In this document: positions 8,655 through 16,837 of the stretch, one piece after another | How positions within the stretch are numbered: the stretch's first letter is position 1 | Layout of the letters: every line of letters begins with the position of its first letter | Assembly: GCA_007694115.1 (NCBI GenBank) | Contig: RECJ01000182.1 | Span: forward strand, 1-33,407 | DNA from: Leptolyngbya sp. DLM2.Bin27 | GTDB lineage: Bacteria; Cyanobacteriota; Cyanobacteriia; Phormidesmidales; Phormidesmidaceae | DNA: 33,407 bases | Direction: 5' to 3' | The notes under the pieces: model-generated | Seen by the model: only the letters and a program-made list of their open reading frames with translations | Told to the model about the DNA's origin: nothing | Database searches by the model: none | Program-made: the position numbers and the translations under genes

Positions 8655-9779
8655 TCAATACAACTCATATTTCATCCACTGGCAGGGGATCGTCCCGTTG
8701 TAGACGGGAACTCGCTGGGCCGATTTGAGGCCAATGGAGCGAGCCAGTTCTTTGTTGCCGCTGAGCACAAAGGCTGTCCAGCCCTTGAAGCGCTGCTTGA
8801 GCACGTCGCCCAGCAGCTTGTAAAACGCGCCGAGGTCGGCGTCGGCCCCGAGGCGCTCGCCGTAGGGGGGGTTGCACAGCAGCAGGCCGCTGTCGGCGGG
8901 GGCCTCTAGGTCAGCCAGATCGGCGGCCCAAAACTTGACTTGATCGGCGAGGTCGCAGCGCTGGGCGTTGAGCTGGGCCTGATGAATGATGTCGGGGTCG
9001 CGATCGCACCCCCCCACCCAAACCCCCAGATCTGTGCCCCGGCTCGCCTCCGCCTCTTGCCACAGGCGATCCCACAGATCGCCATCAAAGTTGGGCCAGG
9101 TCTGACAGCCAAACTCTTCGCGAAAAATACCCGGCGCGATCTTGAGGGCCATCATGGTGGCCTCTAGGGGCAGCGTGCCCGAGCCGCAGAGCGGGTCGAT
9201 CAGGGGCACATCGCCCTGCCAGCCCGTCAGCGTCACCAGGGCTGCCGCTAGAGACTCTTTAAGTGGGGCGGCCCCCACGGCGGGTCGATAGCCACGGCGG
9301 TGCAGGCTGGAGCCAGAGCTGTCGAGGCTGACGGTGGCGGTGTCGGCTTGAATGTGTAGGTTAATGCGCACCTCGGGGTGCTGGGTGTCGACGGTGGAGC
9401 GATCGCCCCACTGCTGCCGCTGCTGATCGACCACGGCATTTTTCACCTGTAGCGCGGTGAAGTGGGTGTGGTTGAGATTGGGGTTTTTGCCCGTGGCATC
9501 GACGGCAAAGGTGAGGTCGGGGGTGAGGTAGGGCCGCCAGTCAATGCTTTGAATGCCCTGGTAGAGATCCTCGGCGTCGCGGCAGGGCACCTCGGCCAGC
9601 TTGACCAGCACCCGAAAGGCCAGCCGTGACCACAGGTTGACCCGGTAGAGCAGGGCCAGGTCGCCCTCAAAGGCCACCCCGCAAAAGCCGGGTTCTGTAT
9701 TTTGAGCGCCCAACCCTTCTAGCTCGGCGGCCGCTAGGGCTTCTAGACCCCGAGCAACGGTGGCAAAATATGCGGCCAT
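8655..9779 (-). CDS. THUMP-domain RNA guanine-N2 methyltransferase (RlmL-type)
   Basis: This is a predicted SAM-dependent N2-guanine methyltransferase of the RlmL/YcbY N-terminal half type, acting on 23S rRNA. The product is 374 aa. Residues 1-55 are the N-terminal ferredoxin-like part (YFATVARGLEALAAAEL), and about 55-155 is the THUMP domain. About 165-374 is the Rossmann methyltransferase: HRRGYRP at 160-166, the SAM loop DPLCGSGTLPLEA at 195-207, and the catalytic motif NPPYGERL at 303-310. It starts at an ATG at 9779. The fused second methyltransferase of E. coli RlmL is absent, as in most cyanobacteria. A tRNA target cannot be excluded from sequence alone. Confidence 0.9.
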   Translation of the reverse strand: MAAYFATVARGLEALAAAELEGLGAQNTEPGFCGVAFEGDLALLYRVNLWSRLAFRVLVKLAEVPCRDAEDLYQGIQSIDWRPYLTPDLTFAVDATGKNPNLNHTHFTALQVKNAVVDQQRQQWGDRSTVDTQHPEVRINLHIQADTATVSLDSSGSSLHRRGYRPAVGAAPLKESLAAALVTLTGWQGDVPLIDPLCGSGTLPLEATMMALKIAPGIFREEFGCQTWPNFDGDLWDRLWQEAEASRGTDLGVWVGGCDRDPDIIHQAQLNAQRCDLADQVKFWAADLADLEAPADSGLLLCNPPYGERLGADADLGAFYKLLGDVLKQRFKGWTAFVLSGNKELARSIGLKSAQRVPVYNGTIPCQWMKYELY

Positions 9780-9995
9780 GGGCCTCCTCTACGCCTCCTC
9801 TACAACGTCTCGATCGATGCTCTGGGTTGGTGTCGCCAACCCCAGCTTCCCCAGGGATTTACCGTTTTGTTAAGACCGAATATTTCGACACATCTCACCC
9901 TTGGAAGCTAGGCTATTCTATTGATATCCTGATGGATATTGCACCCCCAATTTAGGGTAAAGTGCATCAACCAGCGCTGAATGCGGCGGTTTCGC

Positions 9996-10020
9996 CAACA
10001 GCGGTTTGGCCCCCCTGTTG
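9996..10020 (+). promoter_or_regulatory. Leader hairpin upstream of infC
   Basis: CAACAG (9996-10001) and CTGTTG (10015-10020) can pair around a 13-base G/C-rich loop. The hairpin ends about 9 bases before the ribosome site AGAGGAAAG of infC. Its position would allow an effect on ribosome access, but this is inference. Confidence 0.4.
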
Positions 10021-10040
10021 AATCATGAGAGGAAAGACTT

Positions 10041-10526
10041 ATTTCTAAGACGCAACTGGTAAACCGGCAAATTCGCTCACCCCAGGTGTTCTTAATTGAC
10101 CATGAGAACCAAAATCGGGGGCTCATGGATACTCGCGAGGCGCTGACCATCGCGGAGGACGTAGGCCTTGACCTGGTGGTGGTTTCCAACGGCAAAGATG
10201 CCCCTGTGGCCAAAATTCTGGACTACGGTAAGCTCCAGTACCAGCAGAGTAAGCGACAGAAGCAAAGCTCTAAGCCGTCTTTGAAAGAAGTCAAGCTGCG
10301 CCCCAACGTGGGTGAGTCTGACTACCAGCTTCGCATTCGGCGCTCGGTTGAGTGGCTGTCTAAGGGAGACTCGGTTAAGTTTTTAGTGCGCCTGCGGGGC
10401 CGTGAACACCAGCACCGCGATCGCGCCGCCGAGTTGCTAGAGCGGATTGTAAAAGATATCGGTGATGCCGGTAAGGTGCAAGCTCTTGACCGCAAGGCGC
10501 TGGTGCTCATGATCACCCCAGCCTAG
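10041..10526 (+). CDS. infC: Translation initiation factor IF-3, probable AUU start, divergent copy
   Basis: IF-3 binds the 30S subunit, prevents premature 50S joining and proofreads the start codon. The conserved N-terminal block VNRQIRSPQVFLID lies upstream of the first GTG (10086), so translation must begin earlier. The only well-placed candidate is ATT at 10041, five bases after AGGAAAG; AUU is the classic autoregulated infC start. This gives 161 aa, short for the family (about 170-180). The N domain continues with MDTREALTIAEDVGLDLVVVS and ILDYGKLQYQQ. The C domain has EVKLRP, DYQLRIRRSVEWLSKGD, RLRGREHQH and VLMITPA. It differs from typical cyanobacterial IF-3: usual PPVCRIMDYGK reads APVAKILDYGK, and the last loop is shortened. 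It could be a second paralogue of the main infC. Confidence 0.85.
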   Translation: MSKTQLVNRQIRSPQVFLIDHENQNRGLMDTREALTIAEDVGLDLVVVSNGKDAPVAKILDYGKLQYQQSKRQKQSSKPSLKEVKLRPNVGESDYQLRIRRSVEWLSKGDSVKFLVRLRGREHQHRDRAAELLERIVKDIGDAGKVQALDRKALVLMITPA

Positions 10527-10553
10527 GGGCTAGCGACCTCTGCTCTGCTCTGC

Positions 10554-10592
10554 ACAAACCTGGCCAGGGCCAACGCCGCCGGCCAGGTTTGT
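10554..10592. terminator. Terminator hairpin shared by infC and the convergent regulator
   Basis: ACAAACCTGGCC (10554-10565) and GGCCAGGTTTGT (10581-10592) form a perfect 12-pair stem around a 15-base loop. It lies between the convergent ends of infC (10526) and the minus-strand response regulator (10621). There is no long T-run after either arm, but the stem itself ends in AAAC/GTTT, so it could work in both directions. Confidence 0.8.
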
Positions 10593-10620
10593 AATCGATC
10601 GGTAGTCGCTTAACCTTGCC

Positions 10621-10998
10621 TCAGATAGCCCAGCCTAAGATCTGGGCCACCTCTTGCCATACGGTCACAGGGTCAAAGGGCTTGGCAATGATCCCGGCGA
10701 TGCCCAGGGCGGTCGGGTGGTCGCGATCGCTCGACATGACCTTAGCCGTCAATAAAATCACCGGTACAGCCTGGGTTTTGGGCTGAGACCGCAGCTGAGC
10801 CACTACCTCAAAGCCGTCCATATCAGGCATAGAAACATCTAGCAAGATACCGTCCCAAGGCGCAGCCAGGGCCGCCTGTATGCCCTCGCGGCCCGACCCA
10901 GCGCTGCCGGTTTGCCAGCCGCCAAACTCCTCTAGGGAGAGGCAAACGACGTCGCGAATATCCAGCTCGTCGTCAATGACTAAAATCCGCTTGCTCAT
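10621..10998 (-). CDS. Single-domain response regulator (CheY-like receiver)
   Basis: This is a stand-alone phosphoreceiver of 125 aa starting at MSKRILVIDDE. I placed the start at the ATG at 10998; the open frame runs further upstream but only into the kinase coding region. Acidic pocket residues Asp9/Asp10, the phosphoacceptor Asp54 (GILLDVSMPDMDG), Thr85 and Lys106 (IAKPFDP) are all present, so it should be phosphorylatable. No output domain is attached, so it probably acts by protein contact or phosphorelay. It is third in a minus-strand operon, 49 bases after the histidine kinase gene, which is its likely phosphodonor. Confidence 0.93.
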   Translation of the reverse strand: MSKRILVIDDELDIRDVVCLSLEEFGGWQTGSAGSGREGIQAALAAPWDGILLDVSMPDMDGFEVVAQLRSQPKTQAVPVILLTAKVMSSDRDHPTALGIAGIIAKPFDPVTVWQEVAQILGWAI

Positions 10999-11047
10999 AG
11001 ATTTACAAAGTTGCTCATAGAAGGCCCAGAGAGGGCGGTTAGGTGGC

Positions 11048-13876
11048 TCATAGGTCTTTGACCGGCAGCGTAAAGAAAAAGGTGCTGCCCAGGCCCAACT
11101 GGCTCTCCACCCAGATTTCCCCACCGTGCTGCTCGACGATGCGTTTACAGATAGCTAGCCCCAGGCCAGATCCCCCCTTCCGCCGCGAATCTGACCCATC
11201 CACCTGCTGAAACCGCTCAAAGATCACCTCTAGGCAATGGGCCGGAATGCCTCGCCCCTGGTCTTTTACGGCCACTCGCAGATACAGCGGCGGCGGTTCG
11301 CCACCGCCATCGGGTTCAGGGCTGGGGGTCTCAGGGCTGGGCAGCGCCGGCACAGCCACCGTCAACCAAATTTTGCTTCCAGGGTCAGAAAATTTAATCG
11401 CGTTGCCCAGCAGATTAGTCAACGTCTGCACAATGGCGTCTGGCATGACCATCACCGTGGCGTGAGTAGGGGCAATATGGAGGCTCACCTGGGCCGCCTC
11501 TGCGATCGCCTCTACCCCACTCACCGCCTGGTCAATCAACTCGTCGATGGCATAGGGTTCTAGCACCAGTTCGCTATGCCCCGAGGCCAGACGCTCTAGG
11601 TCGAGAATGTCATTGACCAGGCGAATCAGTCGCTCGGTGTTGTTGAGGGCCATGTGCAGCATTTGCTGGGCCTTTTGGGGGCGATCGCTCAGCACCCCAG
11701 CCGCCAAAATGCCCAGGCCGCCACGAATGGCCGTGAGGGGCGTGCGCAGTTCATGGCTAACAATGGAGATAAACTCATCCTTGAGACGATCGATCTTGTA
11801 GCGATCGCTGATGTCGCGCACCACCACCAGCACCTCATCCTGGGTCACCGGAATAATGCGCGCCTCTTCGTAGAACACCTTGCCATCCCACCAGAGCTCG
11901 TACTCCTGCCGCTGAATCTTGCCCGTAGCTAGCGCCACCTCAACTAAGCGCTGTCGCCCCTCCGCCAGAGCCCTGGGCAAATTTTCGTACATGCTAGTTT
12001 CCAGAATGCGGCTGGCATCGCCAATCCAGTTGACCGCCTCCAGGTTATAAACTTCCTTGGGTCGGCCGTCGCGGCCCAGGCGCATCAGCAGGTCAGGAAT
12101 CGCGTTAATCAGCGCCTGCTTAGTCGCCTCACTGGCTACCAGTGACGCGGTCTGGGCCGCCACCTGGCGCTCTAGTTCTTGCTGGTAGTGGGTGCGCAGT
12201 CGCTCAGCCTGGCGGCGCTCGCTGATGTCTTGGAAGGTGTTGATCGAATAGATCACCTGCCCCAGATCGTTAACCACCGGAATGGTATGCACCTCTAGGG
12301 GAATGCGGCGATGACCCGTATCGACCTCAATGTCGTCGGTGTAAGCGGTCTCGCCCCGCAGACCGCGCACCACGGGCAACTCGGCGGTGGGGTAAAGCTG
12401 ATCGCTGCCAGCCCGATACAGCCGATAGGTGGTAGCCAGCGGCTCGGCATCGGCCAGGGCAGTACCCTGGGTCAGCATCTCTTTGCCCTTGGCATTGAGA
12501 AACAGCATGTGCCCCTGCTGGTTATGGACGCTGAGGGCCACCGGCACCGCGTTGAGAAAGGTCGCTAGGGTATGCTCACGGTCTTTGAGGTCTTGAAAAG
12601 ACCCTACGAGCTGCCCCACCATCTGGTCAAACCCCTGCCGCAGGGCTTCTACCTCCTGAATGCGGCTGGGCTGGGTCGGGGGCACCACCGCCATGCCGTC
12701 GGTAAAGGCCTGGGTAGCCCGCTGCAGCGACAAAATGGGCCGGGTGATATAGTCTGCGGTCCACAGCCCCAGGCCAATCGACCCCATTAGGGCCAGGGCA
12801 CACAGTAGCGCAGTCCGGGCCATGTTGGCGTAGATATTAGCCATAAACTCCGAGGTCGGAATCACCGTCACCAAGATCCAGTTCAGCTCAGCCTGCATCG
12901 GTGTGGCCTTGACAAAATAGCGCTGGTTTCCCAAGCGCACCTCAGAAAACACCGGCCCCTGAATTTGGCTAAAGTCGGCGTGGGCGTCTAACAGGTCTTG
13001 GGCGGCGGCGCGGGTGATTGAATCGCGGCTCTGGGTCACCGACAGGCGGCGGGGCGGCACGGCCACGTTTTGGGCATAGTTGCTGGCCTTACCCAGCCTG
13101 AAAGGCAATTCGCTGGTAGAGGTTGCCACCAGGTCACCGTTGGGTTCGATCACAAAAATTTGCCCCTGGGGGCTGGGGATCAAAGCCTGCAAAAACTCCC
13201 CTAGCTCGGTCAGCAAAATCGCGGTACTGACCACCCCCCCGGCCTGACCCGCAGGCGTTGTAAAGGGCATGAATCGCACCATCGCCAGCCGGGGCCGATT
13301 TTCACCGCGCTCTAGGGTTACCACCAGCCGCCACAGCCCCTCGGGGTACGCCTGAGCCGCAGCATACCAAGGATGGTCTGGTGGGTCGCGGTGGGGGTCG
13401 TAGTTGTAGCGCAGTGGGGCTACGGGGCTTTTGTCTTGGCCCTCGCCATCGGTGGTGTAGTGATAGAGCGTGCCATCGACAGCGTCAATATTGAGTCGTC
13501 TCACGGACAGTGAACCTGACGGCGATCGGGCCACATTGAGAAAGGCCCCGGCCTGGTTGGCGATCGCAATGCCGGTCAACTCTGGAAACAGGCTGAGCTG
13601 CTGCACAAAATGGTCTTCTAGGCTGCCCAGATCGGTGCTGCTAAACTGTCCGTTTTGCAGCAAGTAACCGTTGGTTTGGGCTACAAACTCCAGCACCTTT
13701 AGGTAGGCCTTGAGGCTGTCTTCGGTACGTTCACTGCTCTCGGTCATCAGCTGGCTGGCCATATCGCTCACCGCCCGCTGCCCGCTGCGGTACGACAGAT
13801 AGCCCACCACCCCCGTAGTGCCGACAATTTGCAGCAGAAAAGGGACAATCAGCAGATTTCGCAGGGAAAATTTCAT
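11048..13876 (-). CDS. Membrane sensor histidine kinase (dCache-HAMP-PAS-PAS-HisKA-HATPase)
   Basis: The product is 942 aa. A first membrane helix lies near residues 8-28. A long extracytoplasmic region to about 348 looks like a double Cache sensor (DPPDHPWYAAA, GGVVSTAILLTELGEFL). A second helix lies near 350-373, then HAMP, two PAS regions (about 434-550, ending INTFQDISERRQAE, and about 585-690, ending VVVRDISDR), with a coiled linker between. The kinase core has the phosphoacceptor His708 in SIVSHELRTPLTAIRG, Asn825 in LLGNAIKFSDPG, KDQGRGIP, and GSGLGLAICKRIVEQHGG. A proline-rich insert (SPETPSPEPDGGGEPPP) interrupts the ATPase domain. It starts at an ATG at 13876. It sits between two response regulator genes in one operon (52 and 49 bases). 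The ligand cannot be told; Cache domains often bind small metabolites. Confidence 0.95.
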   Translation of the reverse strand: MKFSLRNLLIVPFLLQIVGTTGVVGYLSYRSGQRAVSDMASQLMTESSERTEDSLKAYLKVLEFVAQTNGYLLQNGQFSSTDLGSLEDHFVQQLSLFPELTGIAIANQAGAFLNVARSPSGSLSVRRLNIDAVDGTLYHYTTDGEGQDKSPVAPLRYNYDPHRDPPDHPWYAAAQAYPEGLWRLVVTLERGENRPRLAMVRFMPFTTPAGQAGGVVSTAILLTELGEFLQALIPSPQGQIFVIEPNGDLVATSTSELPFRLGKASNYAQNVAVPPRRLSVTQSRDSITRAAAQDLLDAHADFSQIQGPVFSEVRLGNQRYFVKATPMQAELNWILVTVIPTSEFMANIYANMARTALLCALALMGSIGLGLWTADYITRPILSLQRATQAFTDGMAVVPPTQPSRIQEVEALRQGFDQMVGQLVGSFQDLKDREHTLATFLNAVPVALSVHNQQGHMLFLNAKGKEMLTQGTALADAEPLATTYRLYRAGSDQLYPTAELPVVRGLRGETAYTDDIEVDTGHRRIPLEVHTIPVVNDLGQVIYSINTFQDISERRQAERLRTHYQQELERQVAAQTASLVASEATKQALINAIPDLLMRLGRDGRPKEVYNLEAVNWIGDASRILETSMYENLPRALAEGRQRLVEVALATGKIQRQEYELWWDGKVFYEEARIIPVTQDEVLVVVRDISDRYKIDRLKDEFISIVSHELRTPLTAIRGGLGILAAGVLSDRPQKAQQMLHMALNNTERLIRLVNDILDLERLASGHSELVLEPYAIDELIDQAVSGVEAIAEAAQVSLHIAPTHATVMVMPDAIVQTLTNLLGNAIKFSDPGSKIWLTVAVPALPSPETPSPEPDGGGEPPPLYLRVAVKDQGRGIPAHCLEVIFERFQQVDGSDSRRKGGSGLGLAICKRIVEQHGGEIWVESQLGLGSTFFFTLPVKDL

Positions 13877-13928
13877 GGCGGGTTAGCGTCGGCACGGCGG
13901 CTGGCCCTGGCGGATAAACGGGCTGAGT

Positions 13929-16382
13929 TCAGCACATGGGATAGAGACAGAAGGTGTTGCCGCCTCGGGCTTTAGCATCTTTAAGGGCCTGTTCGGCAGT
14001 CTTGAGCAAATGACTGCTAGAGAGAGACCCGGTGGGCGTCGTGCCGCCGATACCCAGGCTGAGGGTAATATAGCCCCCTGACGCAGGGCTGGGGTGAGGA
14101 ATTTTGAGGTCGGTAACCGCCTGCTGCATGCGCGAAACTACCCGCAGCGCCCCGTCTAGGTTGGTATTGGGCAGCACAACGCCGAACTCTCGATCGCCAC
14201 AGCGGGCCACCAGATCAATGTTGGGATTGACGGTGTGGTGCAGGCTGCGGGCGAGGCGGCACAGGGCCGCATCGCCCGCCCGCTGGCCGTAGACCCGGTA
14301 GTAGGTGCACAGATCGTCAGGGGTGCACAAAATTAGCGAAATCGGGGCCTGGTCTTGGCAGTGGCGCTCCCACTGCTGCTGCAAAAAAGCATCGAAATGC
14401 AGGCTGTTAGCCACCTGGGTGAGGGGGTCGGTGGTGTCTTGCTGGGTCCAATAGAGGGCCTGATGGTGGCGCATCTGCTCGATTTGCTGGCGCAGGTGCG
14501 ATCGCTCAATGCGGCTGAGCACCCGAGTCACTAACTCTGGCCCCACAATGGGTTTGCCAATCAGATCGTCGCCGCCGACCTCAAACACCTGGCGCACGGT
14601 GACAGTGTCAGGATGGGCGGCCACCATCAAAATTGGCAGGTTGCCAAAGCGGCAGTCTTGGCGCACCACCTGGCACAGGTCAATGCCGCTAAAGGTCGGC
14701 ATGTCTAGGGCCAGCAGCAGCAGGTCGGGCTCGGTCTGGCGCAGCACCTCCCAAAACTGGCTGGGGTCTTCTAGTTTGGTGACGGTCAGACCCCAGGGGG
14801 TGAGTAGGTCACCAATCACCCCGCAGGTAATGGGGTCGTTGTCGACTACCATCACCCGCGACTCTGGGGCTTGAGCGTCGGGCAAGATCTGATCGAGGGT
14901 GTCTAAAATTTGGCCAACAGTCACCGGGGCCACCAGGTAGCGATCGCCCTGGAGCCGGGCCACCTGCACCCGTTCGTCTAGGCTGTCGCAGCCGGTGAGC
15001 ACCAGCACCGGCTGCTGCGGATAGCGGTGTTTGATCTCCCGCAGCGGAGCCAGTTTTTCGGCCTGGGAAACGCTTTGGTTGAGGGACAGCACCACGACTT
15101 CGGCCCTGCCTTGGGCCAAGCGCTGAAGTAGGTCAGTTAGCCCCGTAGCGCGATCAAACTGCCAGCCCCGCTGCGGCGCATCAGCCTGCAAACAGGCGTT
15201 TAAATCTGGCTCTAGGGCCAGGGCTATGCCCCGCCACCGGGGCTTGGCCGGGGCACTGGTAGCCTCGGCTTTATCCCCGGATCTGTCCCCGGATCTGTCT
15301 GCGGGCTCTATGGGTTTAGGCGGCAGGGCCAGGGCTTGCTTGAGCGCCAGCAGGTAGCTAGAGAGTTGATCGACTGCGCTCGCCCCCAGGGGCTGGGTGC
15401 TGCCGAGCAACTGCTCTAGCTGGCGGGCCTGGGTCGAGCCTTCTTCGTAGCCAAAGGTGCCGAGCCCCCCGGCCAGTCGATGGGCCTCTTCGCAGGCGAT
15501 CGCTCGCTGCAGGGGCGGCAGGTTACCCGCCTGGAGCGATCGCACGGCCCCTTCTACCACCGCCAGGCGCTGCTGTATCGACGATTGAAACCGAGCTGAG
15601 ATCGCTTCTAAAGCCCTTGGGATCCGGGGCGGGCCGGTGCCCTGGGCCGCCCCCAGGGCACCGGCTGGCTCCGCCGTTGTCTCCTCAGCCCCAACTGGGC
15701 CGGGGGGAAGATCTCGCAGGCGATAGCCCAAACCATACACAGTCTGGATCACGTTTTCGACCACGCCGCTGCGTTTGAGGCGGTTGCGCAGGTCTTTGAC
15801 CAGGTTGGTCACCGCCCCTTCGGTGGGCGAGTCATCGATGGTCCATAGGTGGTCGAGAATCGTGCTGCGGCTAAACACCCGCTGGGGGTAGCGTAAAAAC
15901 AGCTCCAGCAGGCTGTATTCCTTGGGGGTCAGGGGTACCACCTGGCCACGGTAGGTCACCTGGGCCAGGGTTGAGTCAAGACACAGCTGCCCCCACACCA
16001 GCGACGGAATGGTGCTGGCCCGCGTCCCCCGTCGCAGCAGGGCGCGCACCCGGGCCAGCACCTGCGACACCTCAAAGGGCTTCGTGACATAGTCATCGGC
16101 CCCGGCATCCAGTCCGGCAATCACATCTTCATCGTCAGCCTGGGCGGTGAGCATCAAAATGGGTGTTGACACCCCCTGCCCCCGCAGCTGACGGCACAGG
16201 CTAATACCGTCAAGACGAGGAATGTTGAGGTCTAGCATGATCAAGTCGTAGTTCCACAGGGTGGCCAGTTCCTGAGCAATCACGCCGTCAGTGGCTTTCT
16301 CTACGGTGTAGCGTGCCGCAGTCAGGTGGAACACCAGCAGGTCTTGGGTGGATAGGTCATCCTCAACAAGCAAGATTTTCAT
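13929..16382 (-). CDS. Hybrid OmpR-type regulator: REC, winged helix, Hpt, pseudo-REC, REC, degenerate GGDEF
   Basis: The product is 817 aa, first of a three-gene signalling operon. REC1 (1-118) has Asp51 and Lys101. An OmpR-type winged helix (about 125-225) includes LTPKEYSLLELFLRYP and TVYGLGYRLR. An Hpt domain follows with His301 in EEAHRLAGGLGTFGYEEGS. About 383-500 looks like a receiver fold lacking the phosphoacceptor. REC3 (about 508-625) has Asp560 and Lys610. The GGDEF domain (about 645-817) reads CGDREFGVVLPNT (728-740) where the active motif would be GGDEF or GGEEF, so cyclase activity is unlikely. The linker has RSGDRSGD, from a 12-base direct repeat. It starts at an ATG at 16382. 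It combines DNA binding with relay domains and probably exchanges phosphate with the kinase and small receiver downstream. Confidence 0.93.
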   Translation of the reverse strand: MKILLVEDDLSTQDLLVFHLTAARYTVEKATDGVIAQELATLWNYDLIMLDLNIPRLDGISLCRQLRGQGVSTPILMLTAQADDEDVIAGLDAGADDYVTKPFEVSQVLARVRALLRRGTRASTIPSLVWGQLCLDSTLAQVTYRGQVVPLTPKEYSLLELFLRYPQRVFSRSTILDHLWTIDDSPTEGAVTNLVKDLRNRLKRSGVVENVIQTVYGLGYRLRDLPPGPVGAEETTAEPAGALGAAQGTGPPRIPRALEAISARFQSSIQQRLAVVEGAVRSLQAGNLPPLQRAIACEEAHRLAGGLGTFGYEEGSTQARQLEQLLGSTQPLGASAVDQLSSYLLALKQALALPPKPIEPADRSGDRSGDKAEATSAPAKPRWRGIALALEPDLNACLQADAPQRGWQFDRATGLTDLLQRLAQGRAEVVVLSLNQSVSQAEKLAPLREIKHRYPQQPVLVLTGCDSLDERVQVARLQGDRYLVAPVTVGQILDTLDQILPDAQAPESRVMVVDNDPITCGVIGDLLTPWGLTVTKLEDPSQFWEVLRQTEPDLLLLALDMPTFSGIDLCQVVRQDCRFGNLPILMVAAHPDTVTVRQVFEVGGDDLIGKPIVGPELVTRVLSRIERSHLRQQIEQMRHHQALYWTQQDTTDPLTQVANSLHFDAFLQQQWERHCQDQAPISLILCTPDDLCTYYRVYGQRAGDAALCRLARSLHHTVNPNIDLVARCGDREFGVVLPNTNLDGALRVVSRMQQAVTDLKIPHPSPASGGYITLSLGIGGTTPTGSLSSSHLLKTAEQALKDAKARGGNTFCLYPMC

Positions 16383-16837
16383 CGGCGAGGAAGTTTTCTG
16401 GCGGGTAGGATCTGCCTAGGGTCGGGATTGGCCCTACAGGTGCGCTCTAGTCACCTCTCAAAACCTCGTCAGAGGTTGAGCAGAAGCGATCTCAAGCTAG
16501 CCCAGAGGCAAAAACCCCTTGCAATCTTTTCTAGCATATCGTTATCCTCGAATCTTCTTTACCACGCAGGCTTAGTTTTGGGGAGGGTGGCAGCTGCATT
16601 TTTTAGGGTTTAAGTTTGGGGTTTTAGGGCCAATACCGTAGCTGGGGTTGCCGAATTAGCAACACCCGATGCCTCGATGCTCTATCTAGAGCCCCCTAGA
16701 GGCAGCTTTTAGGCGGGTATTGGGTGCTGCGATCGCACTATCTACAGACCCAGGGGCAGCCATCCCCGTCGGAACCGTTCGTCCAGCTTGTAGAATAGTT
16801 GTGATATCAGTACATACTTTAGAGCCACTACAGTGCC
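16383..16837. other. Intergenic region between the signalling operon and hemH, with nested inverted repeats
   Basis: No gene is supported here. CCAATACC (16630-16637) pairs with GGTATTGG (16716-16723). Inside it TGCCTC (16670-16675) pairs with GAGGCA (16699-16704) and CTCTA with TAGAG (16680-16691). GCAACACCC also nearly matches GGGTGCTGC across the same axis. This is a second nested palindromic element in the window. A HIP1 site lies at about 16729. The divergent promoters of the signalling operon and hemH must be here; TAGAAT near 16792 is a possible hemH -10. Confidence 0.6.

Noticed and set aside
10086-10088. GTG as the infC start
   Set aside because: It would remove the conserved VNRQIRSPQ segment and has no suitable ribosome site.
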